A stretch of DNA of 64,000 nucleotides. Origin: JBFJKD01 sp038106145. Its GTDB lineage: Bacteria; Pseudomonadota; Gammaproteobacteria; Pseudomonadales; Porticoccaceae. Position 1 is the stretch's first letter; each line of letters opens with the position of its first letter. This document shows positions 25,932-36,707 of the stretch, in pieces. The stretch spans positions 62,001 through 126,000 of the forward strand of contig JAYODD010000007.1 in assembly GCA_038106145.1 (NCBI GenBank), in the 5' to 3' direction. Below the pieces are notes generated by a model. That model had not been told where the DNA came from and did not search any database. It worked only from the letters and a program-made list of their open reading frames with translations. A program made the translations under genes and the position numbers.

Positions 25932-26425
25932 CCCGGGTCTACGTCAGTATCGGCAGCAACATCAACCGCCGACAGCACATAAACGCCTGCCTCGATGCGC
26001 TGCACGGACATTTTGCCCCACTGGTGTTATCTCCGGTCTACGAAAGCGAATCCGTGGGTTTTGCCGGAGACAATTTTTACAATCTGGTGGCGGGTTTTGC
26101 TACGCAGTTATCGGTCGCCGCCCTGGCGCAAATACTGCGGGATATCGAGGAGGCCAACCAGCGCGACCGCAGCGGGCCGCGCTTTAGCGCGCGCACACTG
26201 GATATCGATATTCTCACCTATGGGAATGCGGTTGGCGTGGTGGATGGCGTGCAATTGCCGCGCCCGGAAATTGTCGACAACGCATTTGTTCTATTACCGC
26301 TGGCGGACATCGCGGGCGCGGAGCGTCATCCGTTGCTCGGGCAAACCTATGGCCGTCTCTGGCATAGCTACGACCAGACACGGCAGAAACTGTGGACGAT
26401 ACCCTTCTGCTGGCAGCCCCATTAG
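25928..26425 (+). CDS. folK: 6-hydroxymethyl-7,8-dihydropterin pyrophosphokinase FolK
   Basis: 165 residues, HPPK fold: VYVSIGSNINRRQHI at the N-terminus, SPVYESESVGF, NFYNLVAGFAT, and the catalytic segment RSGPRFSARTLDIDILTYG with the two metal-binding Asp residues, then LPRPEIVDNAFVLLPLADIA. It transfers pyrophosphate from ATP to the FolB product. The 4-bp overlap with folB indicates coupling of consecutive folate steps. The usual PRTLDLDIL appears here as ARTLDIDIL. Confidence 0.93.
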   Translation: MTRVYVSIGSNINRRQHINACLDALHGHFAPLVLSPVYESESVGFAGDNFYNLVAGFATQLSVAALAQILRDIEEANQRDRSGPRFSARTLDIDILTYGNAVGVVDGVQLPRPEIVDNAFVLLPLADIAGAERHPLLGQTYGRLWHSYDQTRQKLWTIPFCWQPH

Positions 26426-26481
26426 CATGTCGCCACGTCGGCCGCGACTGTCGTGGTTACCCTCGGCACACGGCAAACAGC

Positions 26482-26506
26482 GCGGCGAAAGCAGGACTTT
26501 CGCCGC
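26482..26506. terminator. Strong hairpin between convergent folK and hsp20
   Basis: GCGGCGAAAG (26482-26491) pairs perfectly with CTTTCGCCGC (26497-26506) around a 5-base loop. It lies 57 bp after the folK stop and 28 bp after the hsp20 stop on the other strand. No U-tract follows on either strand, so termination is inferred only from position and stem strength. Confidence 0.4.
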
Positions 26507-26533
26507 ACCAGGGTACTGCAACGGGGTCGCGCG

Positions 26534-26965
26534 TCAATGCACTTCGATACGCCGTTGCTTGGGTGTGGGCTCCGGAATTTTCGGCGCTTTGACCGACAGT
26601 ACACCGTCCTTGAACGACGCCGTGATATCTTCCTCGTGCACGTTGCCGCCCAGGTTGAAACTGCGCAGGTATTTGCCGTAGCGCCGCTCCTGGCGAATAA
26701 TCTTGCCTTTTTTCTCCTCTTTTTCTTCCTTGGAGCATTCTGCGGTAATGGTCAATATACCGTCGGTCAGGCTGATATCGACATCTTTTTTGTCGACGCC
26801 AGGCAGCTCCGCAGTAATTTCGTAGTGGTCGTCCAGTTCCTTAATATCCACCCGCGGGGAGAAAAAACTTTTTTCCGCAAGCTCACCCTTTGCCACCGGC
26901 GTCCAAAAATCCTCAAACAACCGGTCGATATCGAACAAATTGTTTCTGGGTATAAGATTCATCAT
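26534..26965 (-). CDS. Small heat shock protein, Hsp20/IbpA family
   Basis: 143 residues. A short N-terminal arm (NLFDIDRLFEDFWTP) precedes the alpha-crystallin domain, which starts FSPRVDIKELDDHYEITAELPGV and ends with the conserved L-x3-G-x-L region (ITASFKDGVLSVKAPK). An I/V-x-I/V-like tail follows (RRIEVH). It is an ATP-independent holdase for unfolding proteins. The ATG at 26965 has a strong AAGGAGG site 6 bp upstream; the ATG one codon later is the alternative. A sigma-32-type promoter precedes it. Confidence 0.93.
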   Translation of the reverse strand: MMNLIPRNNLFDIDRLFEDFWTPVAKGELAEKSFFSPRVDIKELDDHYEITAELPGVDKKDVDISLTDGILTITAECSKEEKEEKKGKIIRQERRYGKYLRSFNLGGNVHEEDITASFKDGVLSVKAPKIPEPTPKQRRIEVH

Positions 26966-27010
26966 GGTTAACCTCCTTGGTTGGGTTACTTTGTGCGTTT
27001 GCACTACTCA

Positions 27011-27040
27011 ATTTAGGGGTTGTTGGCCCTATTTCAAGGG
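27011..27040 (-). promoter_or_regulatory. Sigma-32 (heat-shock) promoter of hsp20
   Basis: Minus strand: CCCTTGAA (27040-27033), a 13-bp spacer and CCCCTAAAT (27019-27011). This fits the RpoH consensus (CTTGAA, 13-17 bp, CCCCAT-T) and lies 46 bp upstream of the small heat shock gene. Confidence 0.75.
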
Positions 27041-27099
27041 CGACAGAAGGTTTTTGCCTGCGGCGGTTGATACAGGTCAAGGGCCCGCGGGAATAACCG

Positions 27100-27846
27100 T
27101 CAGGAAAGGTGTTTACCACCGTCGACGGCGATGATCTGTCCGGTGATGTAGGTAGCATCCCTGATTAGAAACAGCGCGGTTTGCGCGATATGGTCCACAC
27201 TGCCCAGGTGGCCAAGAGGTATGGTCGCGAGAATATTGTCGCGGGCCTTGAGAGAAAGCTGGTCGGTGTTTTCCGGCCATAAAATGGCCCCGGGGGCAAT
27301 GCCGTTAACCCGCACGTGGGGCGCCAGATCCCGTGCCAGGGATTTGGTGAGCATGGTGTTGCCCGCCTTGGCGATACAGTAAATGCTGTGATTCGCAAGC
27401 GGTTGGAGCCCGTGAATATCGGCAATATTGATAATCGTACCGCGCTGTGCGGTCAGGCTATCGGCGAGCGCCTGACATAGAAAATAGGGGCCCTGTAAAT
27501 TGCTGCCCAGTAAATCCTGCCATTGCTGTCGATCGGCCTGTGCCAGCGGCGTCGGATAAAAAGTGGACGCGTTGTTGACCAGTACATGCACCCGGCCCCA
27601 ACTGGCCAACGCGTCGCGGGCGAGGTTGCGCACCGCTTCCAGATCGGTTAAATCGGCGCGCAGTAGCACAGCGGAATCGGTCGTCAGTCGATTAAGTTCA
27701 TCGCACAGGTCCTGCGCTTCCCGCGTAGATTGATGGTAGTGCAACAGGATGCGGTAGCCTGCGGCGTGTAAGGTTCGGGCAATGGCGGCGCCGATGCGGC
27801 GCGCGGCGCCGGTGACCAGGGCGACGGGCGCGGTGTCCGTTAGCAA
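27100..27846 (-). CDS. Short-chain dehydrogenase, pteridine reductase/FolM-like
   Basis: 248-residue classical SDR. The cofactor motif reads TGAARRIGAAIA, with Arg residues in the TGxxxRxG pattern of NADPH-dependent pteridine reductases. Asn and catalytic Tyr-x3-Lys occur in VLVNNAS and SIYCIAKAG; GIAPGAILWPE is the pteridine-reductase-like substrate loop. A dihydropteridine or dihydrofolate reductase role is inferred. The only plausible start is TTG 27846, which overlaps the last codons of cca, so translation is likely coupled. It is last gene of uvrA-cca-SDR on this strand. Confidence 0.8.
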   Translation of the reverse strand: MLTDTAPVALVTGAARRIGAAIARTLHAAGYRILLHYHQSTREAQDLCDELNRLTTDSAVLLRADLTDLEAVRNLARDALASWGRVHVLVNNASTFYPTPLAQADRQQWQDLLGSNLQGPYFLCQALADSLTAQRGTIINIADIHGLQPLANHSIYCIAKAGNTMLTKSLARDLAPHVRVNGIAPGAILWPENTDQLSLKARDNILATIPLGHLGSVDHIAQTALFLIRDATYITGQIIAVDGGKHLS

Positions 27847-29090
27847 TGGGGCTTCGCCCCGGCGACGGGGCTCGACGCCTTGTACGCGGCGAGCAGTTCG
27901 AGACGCCGGGTGTCCAGTGCTTGGCCAATCGCCCCCCCGGTCAGACCGCGTTCGACAAAATCCTCAACGGAAAGATTGCGCACGGTGGCAAATGCGGCAT
28001 TTAACCAGTTTGCCGATGGGTAGGGGCGATCCGCAAAGCCGCTGCGCCCCCGGGCGTCCGCCTCGCAGGCCAGCAGAAATGGCGCCATATTATCCGGCTG
28101 GCGAAAAGCATCCAGTCCTTTGAGAATTTTTAAAATCGTGGCCGGGCGCAGACTCGCAATTTTGTGGCACAGCAGATGGTAACGGGTCACCGCCACCGCC
28201 AATTGGCGGTAGCGCTGCGGTACTCGCAGGCGGTCGCAAACCGCATTCACCAGCGGTACGCCGCCTTCCTCGTGGCCGATATGTCGGGGCAGAATATGCG
28301 CCGGGGTAATGCCCTTGCCCAGATCGTGCAGCAGTACCGCGAAGCGCACCGCCGGGTTGTCGCTGAGCCGGGCCGCCTGGTCCAGGGCCATCAGAATATG
28401 CAGGCCGGTATCCACTTCCGGGTGATAGTCGGCGCGCTGGGGTACGCCAAATAGCCGATCCACTTCCGGAAGCAGCACCCGCAACGCGCCGCAGGCGCGC
28501 AGGACTTCGATGTAAGTGCGCGGCGATGTCTCGCTCAGTGCGCGATCGGTTTCCTGCCAGATGCGTTCCGCGGAAAGGTCCTCGAGTTCGCCGCTGGCGG
28601 TCAGCGCGCTCATCAGGGCGAGGGTTTCGTCCGCCACGCGAAAACCCAGGCGCTGGTAGCGCGCCGCGAAGCGGGCCACCCGCAGTACTCGCAGCGGATC
28701 TTCCGCGAATGCGGGGGACACATGGCGCAAGATTTTGTCGGCAATATCCCGTTGCCCACCGTAGGGGTCGATCAGTTGGCCGGAGGCATCTTCGGCAATG
28801 GCATTGATGGTCAGATCCCGGCGCGCCAGATCCTCTTCCAGGGTGATGCCCGGATCGCTGGTGAACACAAAGGCTGCATGGCCTTTACCGCTTTTGCGCT
28901 CGGTGCGGGCGAGGGCGTATTCCTCGGCGGTGCGCGGGTGCAGGTAGACGGGAAAATCCTTGCCCACCGGGCGAAAGCCCTGATCCAGCATCTGTTGGGG
29001 CGTCGCGCCGACTACCACCCAGTCCCGGTCCTTGACCGCAAGGCCGAGCAATTTGTCGCGCACCGCGCCGCCTACGCTAAAAATTTTCAT
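27840..29090 (-). CDS. cca: Multifunctional CCA tRNA nucleotidyltransferase
   Basis: 416 residues, class II nucleotidyltransferase: FSVGGAVRDKLLGLAVKDRDWVVVG with the DxD metal site, RRDLTINAIAED, and DPLRVLRVARFAARY. An HD phosphohydrolase domain follows, with VLLHDLGKG, giving the long gammaproteobacterial type that adds CCA to tRNA 3' ends and has phosphatase activities. Length equals that of E. coli Cca. It starts at ATG 29090, 87 bp after uvrA ends, and overlaps the SDR gene. Confidence 0.95.
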   Translation of the reverse strand: MKIFSVGGAVRDKLLGLAVKDRDWVVVGATPQQMLDQGFRPVGKDFPVYLHPRTAEEYALARTERKSGKGHAAFVFTSDPGITLEEDLARRDLTINAIAEDASGQLIDPYGGQRDIADKILRHVSPAFAEDPLRVLRVARFAARYQRLGFRVADETLALMSALTASGELEDLSAERIWQETDRALSETSPRTYIEVLRACGALRVLLPEVDRLFGVPQRADYHPEVDTGLHILMALDQAARLSDNPAVRFAVLLHDLGKGITPAHILPRHIGHEEGGVPLVNAVCDRLRVPQRYRQLAVAVTRYHLLCHKIASLRPATILKILKGLDAFRQPDNMAPFLLACEADARGRSGFADRPYPSANWLNAAFATVRNLSVEDFVERGLTGGAIGQALDTRRLELLAAYKASSPVAGAKPHC

Positions 29091-29177
29091 GGCGGGATGG
29101 TGCCACAGTGACGGTGAAACAGAAAGACGCCGGTCTGCATCCCGCGCAAAACAGGGTGCGGCAGACAGACGTCGTCT

Positions 29178-32042
<2,865 letters not shown>

Positions 32043-32401
32043 AATACTCGCGGTCCGGTTACAGCCCGTGGCCAGGGCTGGAAAAACCAGCCATTCTACG
32101 CGCGCCGGCCCGGCGCTGCCAGTTGCCAACCTCATGGGCCACCAGTCCGGGTTGAAATGAATGAGTGGCCCGGTTTGAAATGAATAAGTAGTCCGGTTTG
32201 ATATTCAGGGATCATCTGATTAATGCCGTGCGTGGAAAATAACCTTTCCAGGTTTGCGGACGTGGTTCCGCCGGAATTGCGATTCCTGGTCCTGCCTGGC
32301 TATATTTTTAGTCAGGCCGCCCCGGCCCGGTAACCCGCGGGGAGGTTAGTCGCGGAGCCTGGGGCAAGGGACTGCCGTGCGAGGCGGGATGGGGATTGCC
32401 A
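32043..32401. other. Non-coding stretch between uvrA and the LpxH-like gene
   Basis: It contains, on the minus strand, a possible uvrA promoter: TGGCAG (32121-32116), 17 bp, TAGAAT (32098-32093). The perfect inverted repeat GGCTGG-N5-CCAGCC (32076-32092) lies directly downstream of that -10. Further left it holds the 23-bp tandem repeats at 32145-32208. No reading frame in the remainder looks coding. Confidence 0.5.
32145..32208. repeat. 23-bp tandem direct repeats upstream of uvrA
   Basis: Copies begin at 32145, 32168 and 32191 (period 23). The first two share 19 of 23 bases around CCGG-TTGAAATGAAT-AGT; the third is partial (GTCCGGTTTGAT). Arrays of this kind resemble the multiple terminal repeats of IS21-like elements, but no transposase is present. 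The origin is not proven. Confidence 0.6.
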
Positions 32402-33304
32402 CTATCGCGCAGAAAGGCGCGGCAGCCGCAGCAGCTGGAATTCCGTCGTCGCGCTCGCCGCGCGTTCGCATTTGAGGTTCTGCTGCAGGTCGCCCCAGTG
32501 CACGAGTTCGAGCCGGCCGTCGCGGTGTTCCACCAGCGCGGTGCAGCTTTCCACCCAGTCGCCATCGTTGCAGTAGAGGATGTCGTCGATCACGCGCAGT
32601 TCCGGCTGGTGGATGTGCCCGCACACGATGCCGTCGAAGCCGCGCCGGCGCGCCTCGTGTACGGCGGCGCGCTCGAAAGTTTCGATGGCCGCGCGGGCAT
32701 TGCCGACGCGGTTTTTGACGTAGTAGGCGAGGGACCAGTAGGGCAGCCGCAACCGGCGCCGCGTCGCGTTGGCGAGTTGGTTGAGCCACAGCAGCGCACT
32801 GTAACTGGCGTTGCCGAGCCAGCGGTTCAGGCGCGAGCACCGCACCAGATGGTCGAACTGGTCGCCGTGTAGCAACAGCAGGCGGCGGCCATCGGCCGTG
32901 GTGTGGACCACCTCCATCGCCACCTCGATCTCGAGAAACTGCCGGCTCGCAAGATCCCGCGCCAGCGTGTCGTGGTTGCCCGGCACATACACTACCCGGG
33001 TGCCACTGGCGGATTTTTCGATAATTTTGCGTAACACGTCCTGGTGGCTGCGGGGCCAGTAGAAACTTCGTTGCAACGCCCAGATATCGACGATATCGCC
33101 AATCAGGTACAGCACATCGCACCGGGTGCGTTCCAGTAAGTCCAGCAGGAATCCCGCCCGGCAATCGCGGGTGCCGAGGTGGATATCGGAAAGCCAGATG
33201 GCGTTGAGGTGTTGGCTCAGGGGTGGGTTTTCCGGATCGGTGGGGGTGCGCCACGCGGATGAAGGACGCGCGCCTGGCTTCAGCGGCTCAGTATTCCGCG
33301 ACAA
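32402..33304 (-). CDS. UDP-2,3-diacylglucosamine diphosphatase-like metallophosphoesterase (LpxH-like)
   Basis: About 300 residues. The calcineurin-like motifs are complete: LSDIHLGTRDC (DxH), YLIGDIVDIW (GDxxD), VYVPGNHDTL (GNHD), LLLHGDQFD and CGHIHQPEL (GHxH). It resembles the LpxH/COG2908 group, which hydrolyses UDP-diacylglucosamine to lipid X. The usual LpxH is about 240 residues, so the Arg-rich C-terminal tail and N-terminal extension are additional. No ATG is well placed: TTG 33304 is used, overlapping the upstream glycosyltransferase by 17 bp, and the true start may be nearer residue 30. It is last in a PAP2-glycosyltransferase-phosphoesterase module and possibly a glycolipid enzyme rather than the housekeeping LpxH. 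Confidence 0.75.
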   Translation of the reverse strand: MSRNTEPLKPGARPSSAWRTPTDPENPPLSQHLNAIWLSDIHLGTRDCRAGFLLDLLERTRCDVLYLIGDIVDIWALQRSFYWPRSHQDVLRKIIEKSASGTRVVYVPGNHDTLARDLASRQFLEIEVAMEVVHTTADGRRLLLLHGDQFDHLVRCSRLNRWLGNASYSALLWLNQLANATRRRLRLPYWSLAYYVKNRVGNARAAIETFERAAVHEARRRGFDGIVCGHIHQPELRVIDDILYCNDGDWVESCTALVEHRDGRLELVHWGDLQQNLKCERAASATTEFQLLRLPRLSAR

Positions 33305-34388
33305 CGGTGGGGATCTTCGGAGGCGGAAACAGCGGAGTTTCGGGGAATCGGGTGGCGCGCCACAATGCCGCGGACAAAGAGCGGATGTCCGGATCGTGTC
33401 CGGCGGCGATCCAGCGCGCGATGGCGGCGGCCACATCCGGATAGCGCACGCGCACCGCACGCCCGTGCCATAGCCACTCCCGCATTTGGGCACCGTCCAG
33501 TCGCTCCATGGTATAGCCCACTCCGAGACAGGTCAGGGCCATGGCATTGGCGTGCTGCTCGGACTGGCCCTGCACTGGCTTGACCAGCACTGGCTTGACC
33601 AGCACCTTGATACCCAGTTGCAGGGCCTCGCTGGCGAGTTCGAAACCGGCATTGCAGATTACGCCGCCGGAGCGCGAAAGCTGCGCGTGAAAACCGTGGT
33701 GATTTGGCCGCTGCCAGTGAATGTGCGCGCAGGGCTCGATAACGGTTTCCGCCTCCGGGTGGTACACCGCGAACTGGAATTCAGGGAATGGCGCGAGCAG
33801 GGCGCTGATGGTGGCGGATGTCTCGAACGGCAGGTAGACCATAATCAGTGCGGAATCCCGATCTTCCACCGGATCGCTCACCGGTGCTACTGGCGGCAGG
33901 AGCGGGGCGTCAAAATGATACCAGTGCAATCCGAGACAGATGTCCGCCGGGGCCATCCAGCGCAGCAGCAGGCGTTGATGGTAGCTGCCGCGCGCGCGAG
34001 GTATGGGGTAGCGGAACGCGTACTGGTGGCCGATCCCCACGCAGGGTTTGTGACGCAGGCGCGCCGCCCAAGCGGTGACTGGTTCGAAGTCGGTGAGGAT
34101 CAGATCGTACCCGGATAGATCCAGGGTGCGGACCTCGCGCAAAAACCGGCGCGGCTCCAGATCTAATAATGTGCCGATACTGCGTAGCCGACCCGCCTTA
34201 ATATCCAGGGTAAAACCCTTGCGCAGGCGGTAGTCGCCGAAGGGTTCCATGTCAAAGAACTGGTGTTGTTCGCGCCCGGAAAACAGGTAGTCCACCGCCA
34301 GGCCCTGATCGGCCATGGCTTTGGCCATCGCGCGGGCACGGGTGATATGTCCGTTACCGGTGCCCTGGACCCCGTACAGGATGCGCAT
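33288..34388 (-). CDS. Glycosyltransferase, GT-B (MJ1255/VC2487-like)
   Basis: 366 residues. The N-terminus MRILYGVQGTGNGHITRARA, with the glycine-rich acceptor loop, and the C-terminal segment VICNAGFELASEALQLGIKV (donor-binding region of UGT/MurG-like enzymes) identify a GT-B glycosyltransferase. Between them, LILTDFEPVTAWAARL is typical of the MJ1255-like family. The donor and acceptor are unknown. Residues VLVKPVLVKP arise from a 15-bp direct duplication at 33569-33598. The ATG at 34388 overlaps the PAP2 stop by one base (TGATG), and the 3' end overlaps the LpxH-like gene, so all three are coupled. Confidence 0.82.
   Translation of the reverse strand: MRILYGVQGTGNGHITRARAMAKAMADQGLAVDYLFSGREQHQFFDMEPFGDYRLRKGFTLDIKAGRLRSIGTLLDLEPRRFLREVRTLDLSGYDLILTDFEPVTAWAARLRHKPCVGIGHQYAFRYPIPRARGSYHQRLLLRWMAPADICLGLHWYHFDAPLLPPVAPVSDPVEDRDSALIMVYLPFETSATISALLAPFPEFQFAVYHPEAETVIEPCAHIHWQRPNHHGFHAQLSRSGGVICNAGFELASEALQLGIKVLVKPVLVKPVQGQSEQHANAMALTCLGVGYTMERLDGAQMREWLWHGRAVRVRYPDVAAAIARWIAAGHDPDIRSLSAALWRATRFPETPLFPPPKIPTVVAEY
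33569..33598. repeat. 15-bp tandem duplication inside the glycosyltransferase gene
   Basis: ACTGGCTTGACCAGC occurs twice head-to-tail, giving an in-frame VLVKP-VLVKP duplication on the coding (minus) strand just before PVQGQSEQHANA. The duplication sits in the donor-binding C-terminal domain. Confidence 0.8.
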
Positions 34389-34936
34389 CAGACAAGTATC
34401 CCGCACGCCAGCAGGGCGATACTGATGCCCATCATGGCCCCGGCGGCAATATCGGAGGGAAAATGCACCCCCAGGAACACTCGTGAAGTACCCACCAGGG
34501 TGGCCCAGAGATACAGTGGCGGCAGCAGGACTGGAAACATCCAGCCGGTCGCGGTGGCCACCAGAAAGGCGCCGCTGGCGTGGCCGGAGGGGAAGCTGAA
34601 TTTGTCGGCGGGTACAATGAAGCTTTGATAGCCGGTCAGGGCGTCCGCCGGGCGGTCGCGCTTGAGGCTGTGTTTGAGGATCGCGTAGAGCGGCCGTTCA
34701 ACCGCAAAGCCCGCGGCCAGCACGGTAAACAGAGCCAGCGCGGCAACCGCGTCGACAGGCCACAGAGCGAGGGGCGCGGCGGCGTAGTAGGGACCGTCGG
34801 CAGTTTTCGAGATCAGGCGGCCGATGGCGGTGAACAGTCGGCGGCGCTTGCGGCGCATGCACCAGTTGAAGGTCAATACATCGCCCCGCTGGATGTGGTC
34901 CAGGACGGATCGGCGCTCGGATCGGACTCTGTTCAT
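34388..34936 (-). CDS. PAP2-family membrane phosphatase
   Basis: 182 residues with about four to five membrane segments. The three PAP2 phosphatase motifs are complete: KHSLKRDRP (K-x6-RP), FPSGHASG (PSGH) and SRVFLGVHFPSD (SR-x5-H-x3-D). Such enzymes dephosphorylate lipid phosphates or undecaprenyl diphosphate, or act on lipid A and glycolipid phosphates. Start ATG 34936; longer in-frame starts exist. It is the first gene of a coupled three-gene module with a glycosyltransferase and an LpxH-like phosphoesterase, which points to a glycolipid. Confidence 0.85.
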   Translation of the reverse strand: MNRVRSERRSVLDHIQRGDVLTFNWCMRRKRRRLFTAIGRLISKTADGPYYAAAPLALWPVDAVAALALFTVLAAGFAVERPLYAILKHSLKRDRPADALTGYQSFIVPADKFSFPSGHASGAFLVATATGWMFPVLLPPLYLWATLVGTSRVFLGVHFPSDIAAGAMMGISIALLACGILV

Positions 34937-35254
34937 GCTGTGCAGAGTAGAGTGTGATTGTGTCAGGTCCGTGACGGGGCGGTGACCGATAGATGACAAA
35001 ACCTCTGATCTTCCGCTGGTCGTCTGTATTGACGTGGTCCGCGCCGTGCGATGCTATCGGGTGCCCTGGCGGGTACCGGGCCGCAGCCTGCCTGCCGACT
35101 GCTAATTATCCGCAGGTTCGGTTTTCCGGAGGGAGCTGTCCGATGGAAAGGCCGCTGCTTCTGCTAACGTCGGCGCGTTAACGTCACCGTGGGGAGGCAA
35201 ATTGCCTTATAATCGCCCCCACTTTTTGCAGTGTCACTGCAGGTCTCACACATT
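34937..35254. other. Intergenic stretch between PAP2 and MFS genes (divergent)
   Basis: No coding frame is convincing. A TATAAT hexamer at 35208-35213 (CCTTATAATCGCC), 41 bp before the MFS ATG, is a likely -10 element but lacks a clear -35. A GGAGGGAG run at 35128-35135 is not followed by a convincing gene. Confidence 0.4.
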
Positions 35255-36628
35255 ATGTTCAATCGCTTCGAAACACGCTCGTTACTGGCTCTGGTTTTTC
35301 TCTACGCAACCCGCATGCTGGGCTTGTTTATGGTTCTGCCGGTGCTGGCCCTGTTCGCGCCGCAATATGCGGGGAGCACCACGTTCTGGGTGGGCGTGGC
35401 CCTCGGCGTCTACGGGCTAACCCAGGGTCTGTTGCAGATCCCGTTTGGCTTGCTGTCGGATCGCCTGGGACGCAAGCCGATACTCATGGCGGGGATGCTG
35501 CTGTTTATCCTTGGCAGTATGATTGCAGCGCTGGCGGATTCAATGTTCTGGATGATTGTGGGCCGCGCTTTACAGGGAACCGGTGCGGTCTCCAGCGTAA
35601 TAATGGCGCTGCTGTCTGATTTGACCCGCGAGCAAAATCGCACCAAAGCCATGGCGGCGGTGGGGGGCAGCATCGGCGCGTCTTTCGCGATTGCGATGGT
35701 GCTGGGGCCGGTGGTGGCCAGTATTTGGGGCCTGTCCGCGATTTTCTGGATCACTGCGGGGCTCGGTTTGGTGGNNNNNNNNNNGGTGGGTATCGCGGTG
35801 GTGGCGGGACTACCCAATCCTCAGTCTCAGGTCTCTGGACAGGCGGTGATTCCGGTGCCCCGGATGATTGGGGATGTGCTTGGCGATCGCGAATTAACCC
35901 GTTTAAATTTCGGCATTTTTGTCCTGCACTTTGCGCAGATGGCCACCTGGGTGGCGGTGCCGGTAGTTCTCGAACAGGTGGTGGGCTTCCCCCGTAGCCA
36001 ACACTGGTGGCTGTATCTGGCTACCATGGGCGGGGGCTTTGCGTTGATGGTGCCGTTTCTGTGGTACGGCGAAACCCGGCGCAAAATGAAGCCAGTGTTT
36101 GTGGGCGCGGTGGCCGTGCTGACCGCCGCGGAAGTGGTGTTGTTAATGGGCGGCTCCACTCTGGCGCAAATATTCGCGGGCCTGCTGCTGTTCTTTATGG
36201 CGTTTAATTTACTGGAAGCGTCGTTGCCGTCGTTACTGAGTAAACAAAGCCCGGCGGGCGTCAAAGGAACCGCCATGGGCGTGTATTCCAGCTGTCAATT
36301 CTTCGGCGCCTTTTGTGGTGGACTGGCGGGTGGGGCGGTTGCACATTATTTTGGCCTACAGGCAGTGTTTGTCCTGTCCCTGTTGGGCGCGGCGGTCTGG
36401 TTGCTGGTGGCTTCGCGGATGGCAGTGCCGCGCCACCTGAGTAGCATGACGCTGGCGATGAAAAATGGCGAGAGCCTCGATTCGTCGCAATTTGTCGGCG
36501 TGGTGGCAGGGGTGCGGGACGTGATTAATATTCCCGAACAGAAACTGATTTACGTCAAAGTCGATGAACAGCGTTTCGACCGGGCGCATTTTGAAGCAGT
36601 GCTGGGTCGCCCGTTGGCAAGCAACTGA
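35255..36628 (+). CDS. Major facilitator superfamily transporter (with internal scaffold gap)
   Basis: About 457 residues with twelve predicted membrane segments. The MFS loop 2-3 signature appears as GLLSDRLGRKPIL, and GRALQGTGAVSS is the TM4 motif of drug/H+ antiporters. A soluble C-terminal extension (NIPEQKLIYVKVDEQRFDRAHFE) is the conserved tail of the MFS proteins that neighbour uvrA and ssb in many gammaproteobacteria. Ten N at 35775-35784 replace codons in about TM5-6. The frame is preserved across the placeholder but the true length is unknown. Substrate unknown. Confidence 0.88.
   Translation: MFNRFETRSLLALVFLYATRMLGLFMVLPVLALFAPQYAGSTTFWVGVALGVYGLTQGLLQIPFGLLSDRLGRKPILMAGMLLFILGSMIAALADSMFWMIVGRALQGTGAVSSVIMALLSDLTREQNRTKAMAAVGGSIGASFAIAMVLGPVVASIWGLSAIFWITAGLGLVXXXXVGIAVVAGLPNPQSQVSGQAVIPVPRMIGDVLGDRELTRLNFGIFVLHFAQMATWVAVPVVLEQVVGFPRSQHWWLYLATMGGGFALMVPFLWYGETRRKMKPVFVGAVAVLTAAEVVLLMGGSTLAQIFAGLLLFFMAFNLLEASLPSLLSKQSPAGVKGTAMGVYSSCQFFGAFCGGLAGGAVAHYFGLQAVFVLSLLGAAVWLLVASRMAVPRHLSSMTLAMKNGESLDSSQFVGVVAGVRDVINIPEQKLIYVKVDEQRFDRAHFEAVLGRPLASN
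35775..35784. other. Scaffold gap (10 N) inside the MFS gene
   Basis: Ten undetermined bases flanked by GGTGG and GGTGG. The identical 5-base flanks suggest a small repeat collapse or an overlap that the assembler did not join. Confidence 0.99.
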
Positions 36629-36707
36629 GTGGAGCATTGGCTTTGCCTTTCGCGAGCGGTTAAACTCACGACGTATTTACGGGAACAATAAACAATGGGA
36701 GTGAGTC

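Noticed and set aside
32043..32140. LexA (SOS) box upstream of uvrA
   Set aside because: No CTG-N10-CAG sequence was found. The nearby GGCTGG-N5-CCAGCC palindrome has the wrong spacing.
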